From Atopobium sp. UBA2090 (GTDB lineage: Bacteria > Actinomycetota > Coriobacteriia > Coriobacteriales > Atopobiaceae): a DNA stretch of 50,211 nt. The position numbers and the translations under genes are program-made. Positions 16,080 through 24,569 of this stretch are shown piece by piece. The notes beneath the pieces were generated by a model that searched no databases, was not told the DNA's origin, and saw only the letters and a program-made list of their open reading frames with translations. The stretch spans positions 268 through 50,478 of the forward strand of contig DCZG01000053.1 of the NCBI GenBank assembly GCA_002331575.1, given 5' to 3'. Position 1 is the stretch's first letter. Every line of letters begins with the position of its first letter.

Positions 16080-16938
16080 CTTGAACGGCATCGCCTCGCT
16101 CTGGATCCTCTTCATGATGTACAGCTTCGCCGGCTGGTGCTGCGAGTCCACCGCCTGCTCCTATCGGCAGCGCAAGTTCGTGAACCGCGGCTTTCTCAAT
16201 GGCCCGTACCTGCCCATCTACGGCTCCGGGTCGCTTGCCGCCATCGTGCTCCTCAAAGACGTCCAGAACCCCGTGCTGCTCTTCCTCCTCGGCGGCCTTC
16301 TCACCTGCACCATCGAGTACCTCACGTCCTACGTGATGGAGCGCATCTACCACGCGCGCTGGTGGGACTACTCGAAGCGGCCGCTCAACCTGCATGGTCG
16401 CGTATGGATCGGGGGCTTCTTCGAGTTCGGAGTCGGCATCCTGTGCGTGATGTACCTCGCGCTGCCAGGCTTCACCTACCTCATCGGGCAGATACCGGAC
16501 GCCCTGCTCGTGCCCGTCGCCGTGGTACTGCTCGCGATCTTCCTCTCGGACCTCGCGGTCACGAACATCGGGCTCAAACGATTCCGTGCCAAACTCGACA
16601 GCATCCTCGTCGATCTCAAGGATCGCATGAGCACCCTCCGCGAGAGCGTGCCCTCGCGTGCGGATCTCGCCCAGGCCGTGGGCTGGGAGCGCGTCCGCGA
16701 CTGGTCCCTCTCCGGGCACATCTCTGACGCCATGGAGAGAATCGGCGAGCAGATGCCCTCTGTGCCGCGCCCGACGATGCCGCAGATTCCGTCGCTCGAG
16801 GAGATTGGCGAGAAGTTCTCGCACGCCCTCAACGGGCAGGAGCGACGCGTCGTCCGTGCCTTCCCCCACATCGAGCCGGTCGACTACCAGTCCTATGTCG
16901 ACGACCTCTACGAGCAGCTCCGCAAGCTCGGCAAATAG
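16072..16938 (+). CDS. Putative ABC transporter permease, CmpB type (PF06541-like)
   Basis: 288 residues. Hydrophobic segments around 7-25, 50-68, 72-95, 118-138 and 142-162 form the membrane part. The sequence FAGWCCESTACSY, the stretch NRGFLNGPYLPIYGSG and the WWDYSKRPLNLHGRV box match the family annotated as putative ABC-transporter type IV (CmpB), as I recall it. A ~110-residue, mostly helical cytoplasmic tail follows. No ATP-binding partner is adjacent, so the ABC label is doubtful. It overlaps the HD-domain gene by 8 bp, a pairing I think recurs in Coriobacteriia. The gene ends 12 bp from the convergent P-type ATPase gene. Confidence 0.8.
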   Translation: MPSLNGIASLWILFMMYSFAGWCCESTACSYRQRKFVNRGFLNGPYLPIYGSGSLAAIVLLKDVQNPVLLFLLGGLLTCTIEYLTSYVMERIYHARWWDYSKRPLNLHGRVWIGGFFEFGVGILCVMYLALPGFTYLIGQIPDALLVPVAVVLLAIFLSDLAVTNIGLKRFRAKLDSILVDLKDRMSTLRESVPSRADLAQAVGWERVRDWSLSGHISDAMERIGEQMPSVPRPTMPQIPSLEEIGEKFSHALNGQERRVVRAFPHIEPVDYQSYVDDLYEQLRKLGK

Positions 16939-16950
16939 ACGTCCCTCTCG

Positions 16951-18837
16951 CTACCTGAGGGCCCTCGTGGCGTTGAGGACGGCGAGCACCATCACGCCCA
17001 CATCGGCGAAGACCGCGAGCCACATGGACACGAGACCGAAGGCCGCGAGGACGAGCACGGCCACCTTGATCGCGATGGCGAAGACGATGTTCTGCCGAGC
17101 GATGCGCAGCGTGCGCCGGGCAATCCTGATGGCAGTCGCGATCTTTGAGGGCTTGTCATCCATGAGGACCACGTCGGCGGCCTCGATGGCGGCGTCCGAG
17201 CCGATGGCGCCCATCGCGATGCCCACGTCCGCACGGGCGAGCACGGGTGCGTCGTTGATGCCGTCCCCCACGAAGGCGAGGCTCTCGCCCTTGCCCTTCT
17301 CCGAGATGAGCCGCTCCACCTGCTCGACCTTGCCGGCGGGAAGGAGCTCGGCGTGGTATTCGTCCAGTCCGAGCCGTCCGGCGACCTCGCGGGCGACCTC
17401 CTCCCCGTCTCCGGTCAGCATGACGACCCTGCGCACGCCCTCGCTCCTCATGGCCGAGATAGCCTCCGCGGAGTCCTCCTTCACCTGGTCGGAGATCACG
17501 ATGTGTCCGGCATACTGCCCGTCGATGGCCACGTGGATCACGGTGCCCACGTCGTGCTCACAGGTCAAGGCCACGGCACCGACGGTCTCCATGAGTCGCA
17601 GGTTGCCCACGGCGATGGAGCGCCCGCAGACCTGCGCCGTGATGCCTTGTCCGGCTATCTCCTGACGGTCCTTGACCTCGCAGCCGTCATCGGAGTCGGG
17701 ATAGGCATCGCGGAGCGCGGCCGCGATGGGGTGGGTGGAAAAGCGCTCCACATGCGCGGCGAGGTGCAGGAGCTCGGTCTCGTCGACCTCCGAGGGATGC
17801 ACCGCCGTCACGACGAAGACCCCGCGGGTGAGCGTGCCAGTCTTGTCGAAGACGACGACGTCGGCATCGGCGAGTGCCTCGAGGTAGTTCGAGCCCTTGA
17901 TGAGGATTCCCCTCTTGGACGCCCCACCGATGCCTCCGAAGAAGGTGAGCGGGACGGAGATGACCAGGGCGCAGGGACACGAGACGACGAGGAAGGTGAG
18001 CGCGCGCAGGAGCCAGGTGGCAAAGGTGCCGAGAAAGTCACCCGAGACGAGCGGCCCCACCACAGCGAGGGCTATGGCCGCGAAGACGACGATGGGCGTA
18101 TACACATGGGCAAAGCGCGTGATGAAGCTCTCGCTTCTCGACTTGTGCTCGCCGGCGTTCTCCACGAGGTCGAGGATCTTCGAAGCGGTGGACTCGCCGA
18201 ACTCCTTGGTCACGCGGGCGCGCACGACGCCGGAGATGTTCACGCAGCCCGAAATGACCTCGTCGCCGGGCGCGATGTCGCGGGGCGCACTCTCGCCGGT
18301 GAGCGCCACGGTGTTGAGGCTCGACGAGCCCTCCACGACCTCGCCGTCCAGGGGAACTTTCTCCCCCGGACGAATGAGGATCGTGTCACCCACGTGCACG
18401 TCCGTCGGCGAGACGGTCTTGACCTGGCCGTCACGCTCCACGTTGGCGGTGTCGGGGCGGATGTCCATGAGCTCCGAGATGGACGCTCGGCTCTTGTCCT
18501 GGGCGAGGTCCTCGAAGAGCTCGCCCACCTGGAAGAACAGCATGACGAAGACGGCCTCGGCGAACTCGGGCTCGCCGCCCGGGACAAAGCCGATGAGAAG
18601 CGCGCCGAGCGTGGCGACGGACATGAGGAAGTCCTCGTCGAAGGCCTTCCCCCTGATGACGCTCTCCCCCGCCTCGGCGAGCACGTCGTAGCCGGCCACG
18701 AGGTAGGCCGGGAGGAACAACAGGAGCTGCACCCTCATGGGGACGTCAAAGGCGCGGTTCAGGAGCGACGCCACGACGAGCAGAATCGTCGAGGCGATGA
18801 TTCTCGCGAGCTTGATCTTGTTTTCCTTCTCGCCCAT
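16951..18837 (-). CDS. Heavy-metal P1B-type ATPase (Cd/Zn/Co type), no N-terminal metal domain
   Basis: 628 residues from ATG 18837; a GTG at 18849 is also in frame, but GAGGGA sits before the ATG. Motifs: TGES (phosphatase, ALTGESAPRD), SCPCALVIS with the CPC metal-binding motif in TM6 (about 286-294), phosphorylation site DKTGTLTRG (Asp about 331), HP motif in FSTHPIAAAL and GDGINDAPVLARADVGIAMG hinge (split here by eye). CPC plus the C-terminal membrane pair points to Zn/Cd/Pb export rather than copper. There is no N-terminal CxxC domain or His-rich tail, so the protein is shorter than most CadA/ZntA. It stands alone; an ATGA-N8-TCAT dyad just upstream could be an ArsR/CadC-type operator. 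Confidence 0.9.
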   Translation of the reverse strand: MGEKENKIKLARIIASTILLVVASLLNRAFDVPMRVQLLLFLPAYLVAGYDVLAEAGESVIRGKAFDEDFLMSVATLGALLIGFVPGGEPEFAEAVFVMLFFQVGELFEDLAQDKSRASISELMDIRPDTANVERDGQVKTVSPTDVHVGDTILIRPGEKVPLDGEVVEGSSSLNTVALTGESAPRDIAPGDEVISGCVNISGVVRARVTKEFGESTASKILDLVENAGEHKSRSESFITRFAHVYTPIVVFAAIALAVVGPLVSGDFLGTFATWLLRALTFLVVSCPCALVISVPLTFFGGIGGASKRGILIKGSNYLEALADADVVVFDKTGTLTRGVFVVTAVHPSEVDETELLHLAAHVERFSTHPIAAALRDAYPDSDDGCEVKDRQEIAGQGITAQVCGRSIAVGNLRLMETVGAVALTCEHDVGTVIHVAIDGQYAGHIVISDQVKEDSAEAISAMRSEGVRRVVMLTGDGEEVAREVAGRLGLDEYHAELLPAGKVEQVERLISEKGKGESLAFVGDGINDAPVLARADVGIAMGAIGSDAAIEAADVVLMDDKPSKIATAIRIARRTLRIARQNIVFAIAIKVAVLVLAAFGLVSMWLAVFADVGVMVLAVLNATRALR

Positions 18838-18857
18838 CGAGTCCCTCACGTCTATTT

Positions 18858-18873
18858 ATGAGTGCTTGTTCAT
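18858..18873. promoter_or_regulatory. ATGA-N8-TCAT dyad upstream of the P-type ATPase
   Basis: ATGA (18858-18861) and TCAT (18870-18873), 21-36 bp upstream of the ATPase ATG. It resembles half-sites of ArsR/SmtB-family operators (TGAACA-type half-site on the minus strand). No ArsR gene is in the window, so this is tentative. Confidence 0.3.
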
Positions 18874-19061
18874 GTGTTCAGATATCAGTGTAGAGAGGGG
18901 CAGAGGAAGTGTCAAGGGAAAACCCGACGGCAGCGGTGTGGAGGGCAATAAGAGGTCGCCAAATCACGACGAACGTACCGAGCATCGGTGAGCGCGGCAA
19001 CACCACAATGGGTGAAGGCAGTTTTCAATCTGTCCGCAAAGGCAACTCGCGTATGTCTCTG

Positions 19062-20077
19062 TTACGAATGGCCATGTTCCTTATTTGAGAGATCCTTCTC
19101 TGCTCTTTTGAGTGCCTCAAGGTAGTCTTTCTCTGCACCTGACAGAGTCTTGACCTGATAGGCTCGGTACTCGTGATCCGCCTTCTCCATGGCCTGCGCA
19201 TGACTGATTCTGCCAGCGCCTTCGAGCACCCTAGCTCCTGCTGCCAAAATCAAAGCGTCAAGCTGAGACACATAGTCGGCCATGTATGTAGGCACATGCT
19301 GGTGTGCGCGGAACTCGGCGAAGTCAAAATAACCAGAAACAAGGCTATTGAGCTTGGATAGTTCATCCTCGTCGAGGTAGTTTTTTGCAATTCCGACGTC
19401 GCTCTTCGTGACCTCATTACCCTTGAAGCTCGTAAGGCCCATGAAGGGCTTATCAGCGTCAGCACGCTCGAACACTACTTCCGCCGCGGTGTGTCCATGA
19501 GCGGCGTATGAAGCTTGTTCTGAACGATCTTGAAGAAACGTATTGAGTCCTGGCTTGTGGGGTCATAGTCTATCGCTGTCGCATAGAGGTCGAGAACCTG
19601 GCGATAGAAGACTTTCTCCGAAGAGCGGATATCACGGATGCGGTTGAGCAGCTCCTCCCAGTAAGGGCCGCCACCGCCGTTTTTCAGACGCTCGTCATCA
19701 AGAGCAAAGCCCTTTCGCAGGTACTCCTTGAGCACACCAGTTGCCCACTGTCGAAATGCGATGGCGCGACCCGAGCTGATTCGGTATCCAACGCTTATGA
19801 TCGCATCGAGGTTATAGAAGGTCGTGGGGCGTATTGCCTTTCTCCCACTATTAATTTGCACATTTTGCAAATTGCTCGTGACGCTGGTCTCTTTGAGTTC
19901 TCCCTCCTCGAAGATATGCGCAAGATGGCGAGAAATGGTACTCGTTGATACATCGAACAAGTCGGCCATCTGAGCTTGCGTAAGCCAGACGGTATCCCCG
20001 TCGAAAGAGACGTCGAGCCTCGCACTCCCGTCTGGGGCTTCATAAATGACAATTCCCGTCAGAGGTTCATCGCTCAT
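19062..20077 (-). pseudogene. rhuM: rhuM-like gene broken by a one-base frameshift
   Basis: RhuM-family protein (normally ~330-345 residues) split into two frames. The first part (20077 down to 19475, 200 residues) has the N-terminal HTH region WLTQAQMADLFDVSTSTISRH and TTFYNLDAIISVGYRI. It ends in an out-of-frame tail after FFKIVQNKLH. The second part (19475 down to 19062) continues the family with FERADADKPFMGLTSFKG and NYLDEDELSKLNSLVSGYFDFAE. Restoring one T after the CAT codon at 19510-19508 rejoins them (LH-Y-AAHGHTAAEVVFERAD), so the lesion is a one-base deletion at about 19507/19508. RhuM proteins occur on genomic islands and phages and have no firm function. Base composition is visibly lower in GC than its neighbours, which fits transfer. 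Confidence 0.8.
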
Positions 20078-20335
20078 GCCACATCTCCCTCGATACTGCC
20101 AACAACAGCTCCAGCTGAGCGGTTTGGCTTGCCTTCGCGCTCAATGATACGACCTGATACCCCGAAGCCGCACCTTGCCCTCCGCAGTGAAGGTACAGAT
20201 CTGTTTCATTCTACTGTCTCTCTCCGAGCAGGCTTGACGATGAGCGCTCCCGCATACCACGAAGGCGCCCCGGTCTCGCACCACCTGAGGCGCAGGACCA
20301 GGGCATCGAATGCGGCGAATCGTCGTCGTGCGGGA

Positions 20336-21859
20336 CTACAGCTCGCCCATGTCGCCGGTGATGTCCCCCGACGCGCTCGGCGCCTCCGCCGAGAGCTTGT
20401 CCAGCTCATCGAGAAGCTCGTGCTTGCGGTCGCGGACCATGAGTCCCTTGCTGTGCGACACGAACGAGTCTGATCCGTGGCGCGAGACGAATGCCATGAA
20501 GTCAGGGTCGACGGCGAGTCTCGTCACGAAGACGAGCATCTCCTCGCCGTCGCCGTAGGTCTGGTCCACGAAGTTCAGCGCCGCGTCGACCTGCTCCGAG
20601 AGGGACCTGATTCGCTCTCCCAGCTCGTGGACCGCTTCGTTGAACGGAGCCTTGCCCTTATCGAGAGACGCGGAGCCGTCCTTCTGCACCATGGCCTCGC
20701 ACACGCGCGAGAGGATACTCACCTTCATGGCAGCCCTGCGGGTTCGTGCGTCCGACCCCTCGCCTGCCGAGAGGCCCGCGAGCTCGGAGCGAGCGTCCGC
20801 CAGGACCATGCCCGAGGACGACGGCTCATCCCTCAGGGCGACGAGGATGTCGCGCGTGTCGCGAATCGCCTGCTCGTACTCGCTCGTGGCATGGACGCGG
20901 GCGAGCAGCGCCGAATCGAGCAGGCTCACGATGGCAACCCGCTCGTCGAACGGAGCATGCCTGGCCGTCTCGGTCATCTCGTCGGTGATCGACCCGTCGA
21001 GAATGTCGGTCACGCGGCAGTCGCTCTGGTACTTGGCAAAGAGTTCCAGATAGAGCGAGAAGTCCTCGGCGATGTCGGGATCCTGGATGTACTGCGAGAC
21101 GAGCGCCTGGTCGGCGTGGAGCCCGACCTGTTCGTAGGCCAGGAGCATGCGCGAGAGGTCGTCCCAACCACGGGCGGCGACCAGGCGCGTGCCGTCCACG
21201 ACCTGGCGGACGTGGTAGAAGCTCTCGGGCTTGTTCTCGAGGTAGGTGATGATGGCGGGATGCACCTGGTGTGCCACCGCGTAGTCGCGCCAGATGCCGA
21301 GGTCCGGCTCGACGTCGATGCGCTTCATTCGGTCGAGCGTCGCGGGATCGAAGTCGCGGGCTGCACGGTTGTACTCGGGGGGGTTGCCCGCCGTGACGAT
21401 GGTCCACCCCGAGGGCAGACGATGCTGCCCGAACGACTTGAACTGAAGGAACTGCAGCATGGCGGGGGCGAGCGTCTCAGACACGCAGTTGACCTCGTCG
21501 AGGAAGAGGATTCCCTCCTGGATGCCGGTAGCTTTGATGACGTCGTAGACCGTGGCGATGATCTCGCTCATCGTGTAGCGGCTCACACGGTAGGACCTGC
21601 CACCATACTCCGCCTCCTCGATGTACGGGAGGCCGATGGCACTCTGACGCGTGTGGTGCGTCATGGAGTACGAAACGAAGTTGATGCCCATGCGCTCGGC
21701 GATCTGCTGGACGATGGCTGTCTTGCCGACGCCCGGAGGGCCGACGAGGAAGATGGGTCGCTGCATCTGCGGCGGGATGAGATAGATGCCGAGCTCGTCC
21801 TTGGCCATGTACGACCGGACCGCGCCCTCGATCTGCTCGGTTGCCTGCTTGATGTTCAT
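20336..21859 (-). CDS. MoxR-like AAA ATPase of a MoxR-VWA operon
   Basis: 507 residues from ATG 21859 (MNIKQATEQI) with GAGAGGG upstream; its ATG overlaps the TGA of the VWA gene (ATGA). MoxR-type AAA domain: Walker A GPPGVGKT (40-47), Walker B ILFLDEVN (117-124), sensor 1 TAGNPPEYN, and arginine-finger region PATLDRMKRIDVEPD. The last ~230 residues are helical and lack a known domain (NFVDQTYGDGEEMLVFVTRLA). MoxR ATPases act with VWA proteins as chaperones for metal insertion, complex assembly or conflict systems; the VWA partner here is translated in the same message. The client is unknown. Confidence 0.9.
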   Translation of the reverse strand: MNIKQATEQIEGAVRSYMAKDELGIYLIPPQMQRPIFLVGPPGVGKTAIVQQIAERMGINFVSYSMTHHTRQSAIGLPYIEEAEYGGRSYRVSRYTMSEIIATVYDVIKATGIQEGILFLDEVNCVSETLAPAMLQFLQFKSFGQHRLPSGWTIVTAGNPPEYNRAARDFDPATLDRMKRIDVEPDLGIWRDYAVAHQVHPAIITYLENKPESFYHVRQVVDGTRLVAARGWDDLSRMLLAYEQVGLHADQALVSQYIQDPDIAEDFSLYLELFAKYQSDCRVTDILDGSITDEMTETARHAPFDERVAIVSLLDSALLARVHATSEYEQAIRDTRDILVALRDEPSSSGMVLADARSELAGLSAGEGSDARTRRAAMKVSILSRVCEAMVQKDGSASLDKGKAPFNEAVHELGERIRSLSEQVDAALNFVDQTYGDGEEMLVFVTRLAVDPDFMAFVSRHGSDSFVSHSKGLMVRDRKHELLDELDKLSAEAPSASGDITGDMGEL

Positions 21860-23337
21860 CGTCTGCCCTCTCCTCGTGTCGTCGGGGAACCGCCCCCGAC
21901 GGCGTGTCCGCCATTGCTGTCCCAGAGCCGCTGCTCGAACGACCGGCCCGCCAGCTCGGCTGGTCTGAGCACCACCTGGATCGCCCAGGAGGGCACGCAC
22001 TGGGGCCGATAGTCGTCGTAGAAGACGAAGGCCGCCTTGTAGCGCGGGACCTGCTTGGGATAGATGCCCCATCCGTCCGTGAAGTAGATCAGGCCGGCAA
22101 GCTCACGAAGCTCTCCCGACTTGACAAGCTCGTCCACATACTTGAAGGCGGGCCTGAAGTCGGTGCCACCAAAGCCGCGCAGCTCGAAGCCATCATGCCA
22201 GCTCTTGAGGTCGTCGAGGCTCCGAATGACCGTGTCCTGCTGAACCACAGCGTCCGCCTGGATCACGTGCACGTTCACCCGATCGCAGAAGGCCCCGTCG
22301 CTCGTGAGCACGTCAAGCGTGGTGTCCAGGAACTTCTGGACCGCCGCGCCCTCGACCGACCCCGACGTGTCGATCACGATCACGAAGTCGCGCACGAGGC
22401 GCTGCTCGCGATACTCGAGCGGCTCGATGAGGGGCATGTCACCATAGACGCTCATGCCGTAGGTGTAGAGGATGTAGTCGAACTCGTCCGGCGAGATGCG
22501 CATCGCCTCGTGGGGCAGCGAGAAGAGCCGGAGGAACTCGCGGTAGCTCGTCCGCTCGCTCGTTGACGCGCGCAGCTCGCGCTTGAGGTCGCCCAGCTGC
22601 TGGCTGAGTCCCTTCGAGAAGGTGTCGAGGTCAACACGCACGCTCTTCGCCATGCGCGTCCACTGCTCCTTCGCGGCGTCGCGGTCCTCGCGAGAAATCG
22701 ACGACGACATGGCAGAGGTGCCCCCGCCTCTCCCATCGGAGCTCTTGCTCTGGGGCTTCTCGTCCTCCTTCGTAGGAAACCACAGTTCGGAGGCATCGAC
22801 CTCGAAGATGTCCCGCCAGGCGGGCACGTCGGTCGCCCACTCTCCGTCCTTCAGGCTGCGATAGACCTGCTCGGCGGTCACGCGGCCGCCGAGGTCCTTG
22901 TCGAGCCTGTCGAGAACGATCGAGATCGCCTCGCCACGCTTCCCCTCTCGCTTTCCGCAGATTTCCTGAGCGAGCTTCTCGGCCACGACGTCCGTGGCGA
23001 GCGCCCATGACGCGGGGTCGATGCCCTCCTCGGTGCCCTCGAACGGGTGAAGGAGGAGGCAGTGCATGAGCAAGTGAACGTAGTCCCTGGTGGGAGGCTT
23101 GCGGAGACGAGCGAAGTCGTACAGCACGCACTCCGCGTCGACGAAGAGCGTGATGCCGTCAGTGGCGAAGGGTCTACCCATCGAGCGAATCTCCACTGGC
23201 AGCGCTCCGACCGCCGGCGCGAGGAAGTGGTGCTCGGCGACCACGCGGTCGCGAGCGAGATCGACGACAGCGAGGGCGAGCGCCTCGCGCCTGCTTCGAG
23301 TCTCGTCGCTCATCTCCCCCGCCCGTTCGGAAGCCAT
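21856..23337 (-). CDS. VWA-like protein with DUF2201-type N-terminal domain
   Basis: 493 residues. The N-terminal ~190 residues resemble the putative metallopeptidase half of DUF2201 proteins, but where a HExxH is expected the sequence is HLLMHCLLLHPFE (88-100), His-rich without the Glu. A charged linker (about 190-225) includes a Ser-rich/KSS segment. The C-terminal VWA domain has a complete MIDAS: DTSGS (323-327), a Thr in FGGTDFRP (391-394 area) and FTDGW (420-423). It overlaps the AAA gene by 4 bp and lies 10 bp after the repeat-like gene, so three proteins are made from one operon. MoxR/VWA pairs need Mg at the MIDAS for partner binding; that is expected here. Confidence 0.88.
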   Translation of the reverse strand: MASERAGEMSDETRSRREALALAVVDLARDRVVAEHHFLAPAVGALPVEIRSMGRPFATDGITLFVDAECVLYDFARLRKPPTRDYVHLLMHCLLLHPFEGTEEGIDPASWALATDVVAEKLAQEICGKREGKRGEAISIVLDRLDKDLGGRVTAEQVYRSLKDGEWATDVPAWRDIFEVDASELWFPTKEDEKPQSKSSDGRGGGTSAMSSSISREDRDAAKEQWTRMAKSVRVDLDTFSKGLSQQLGDLKRELRASTSERTSYREFLRLFSLPHEAMRISPDEFDYILYTYGMSVYGDMPLIEPLEYREQRLVRDFVIVIDTSGSVEGAAVQKFLDTTLDVLTSDGAFCDRVNVHVIQADAVVQQDTVIRSLDDLKSWHDGFELRGFGGTDFRPAFKYVDELVKSGELRELAGLIYFTDGWGIYPKQVPRYKAAFVFYDDYRPQCVPSWAIQVVLRPAELAGRSFEQRLWDSNGGHAVGGGSPTTRGEGRR

Positions 23338-23347
23338 GTCTCACCCC

Positions 23348-24487
23348 CTAGAGAAGGAGATCGTCGACGACGTCGGACGTGCCGTTGCCGTCGTGGTCAT
23401 GCTTAGCCAGGAGCTCCTGGCTGCGCGCGAGGAGCCAGGCGGCTGCCTCCGCCTTGCCCGAGCCGGACGCGGCGGCCATGGCCTCATCGAGGTTGTCGTG
23501 GGAGAGGGCGCCAGGCCAGCTGCCGACGATCTCGAGCTCGGTCATATAGCCGTTGCTCGCGAGAAGCGGCAGGAGCGGGCGGACGTCCTCGGCGTGCAGC
23601 GGCGCCAGATGATGCGTCATATCTCGGATGAGCGCTGGGTCGTTGCGCAGCCAGCCGTGCGACTCGATGCGAGAGACGAAGACCTCGGGTACGTTCTCGC
23701 AGACGAAGGCGATGATGCGGCGGTGGGCGTCGGGTTGGATAAACTCCCCGAGCACGAATCCGACCCTGCCCTCCTTGCGTCCCGCCTCGTTCCAGAGCTT
23801 GACCAGATGGGAGGCGAAGCCGAGGCACGCCTCGATGGCGTAGGGTTCTGAGACCCTCGGAGCGTCCATGACCTCGCTCGCGTGGGCTACGGCCGCACGA
23901 AGGAGGTCGTCGAGGACCACGGAGTCGAAGACCCCCTCGTCAGCGAGCCTTCCCACGAGGTCACAGGTCGCCGCGATGTCCGTCATGGTGGAGTAGGAAC
24001 CACCGACGAGCTGCTCCCTTCCCGTGAAGCGCGAGAAGACCTCAGAGGAGACCGATCGACCGAACGGGCTGGCGAGAAGGCCGGAGCTACCCCGCGTGAG
24101 GTCGTGCCGGGAGAGGTCCATCTCGTGGTCCGCGATCGTACGGTACTTGTCCTCTCGACTGACGTCCTCGAGAAGGTCGACCCCATGACCAATCAGGTAG
24201 CGAGACACGTCCTCCCGGGCGCAGCGGAGCGCGAGCGCGAGGGCCCAGCCGCGATAGGGAAAGGGTCCGAGCGCCGTGAACGTCCAGTCCACGAGGTTGC
24301 TCGTGCCGTAGACGCAGGCACGCTCGAGGATGTCGGTGGTCTGCGCCGGGGTGAGCTGATCTCGGTGGTCGGAGAGGGTCGCGACGGCGACGACGGCCTT
24401 CACCCGATCGCCCGACGCAATCGCGTCATGTGCCCTCACGAGCAGGGCGTTCATGTGTTCGATGCTCAGAGACGCCACCACGGTCAC
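23348..24487 (-). CDS. Helical repeat-like (ankyrin-like) protein, first gene of MoxR-VWA operon
   Basis: 379 residues, predicted soluble and almost all helical. Several stretches read like degenerate ankyrin or HEAT-type helical hairpins (GWALALALRCAREDVSRYL then IGHGVDLLE; MTELEIVGSWPGALSHDNLD then EAAAWLLARSQELLAKHD). I do not recognise a catalytic motif, so a binding or adaptor role is inferred. Several starts are possible: the GTG used here (24487), a GTG at 24478 and an ATG at 24454; none has a strong ribosome-binding site. It ends 10 bp before the VWA gene. Adaptor proteins of this kind could present the client to the MoxR-VWA machine. Confidence 0.65.
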   Translation of the reverse strand: MTVVASLSIEHMNALLVRAHDAIASGDRVKAVVAVATLSDHRDQLTPAQTTDILERACVYGTSNLVDWTFTALGPFPYRGWALALALRCAREDVSRYLIGHGVDLLEDVSREDKYRTIADHEMDLSRHDLTRGSSGLLASPFGRSVSSEVFSRFTGREQLVGGSYSTMTDIAATCDLVGRLADEGVFDSVVLDDLLRAAVAHASEVMDAPRVSEPYAIEACLGFASHLVKLWNEAGRKEGRVGFVLGEFIQPDAHRRIIAFVCENVPEVFVSRIESHGWLRNDPALIRDMTHHLAPLHAEDVRPLLPLLASNGYMTELEIVGSWPGALSHDNLDEAMAAASGSGKAEAAAWLLARSQELLAKHDHDGNGTSDVVDDLLL

Positions 24488-24569
24488 CCCGCTAAAACGC
24501 GAAAGAAGCCCCCGACGGACCGATCAGGGACAAGTGTCCATCAACACGACCGAACGCGCGACGCCACTC

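Noticed and set aside
20477..22012. Plus-strand open frame of ~510 codons opposite the MoxR gene
   Set aside because: Mirror frame of a real AAA ATPase; no motif and a composition rich in Val, Asp, Arg and His.
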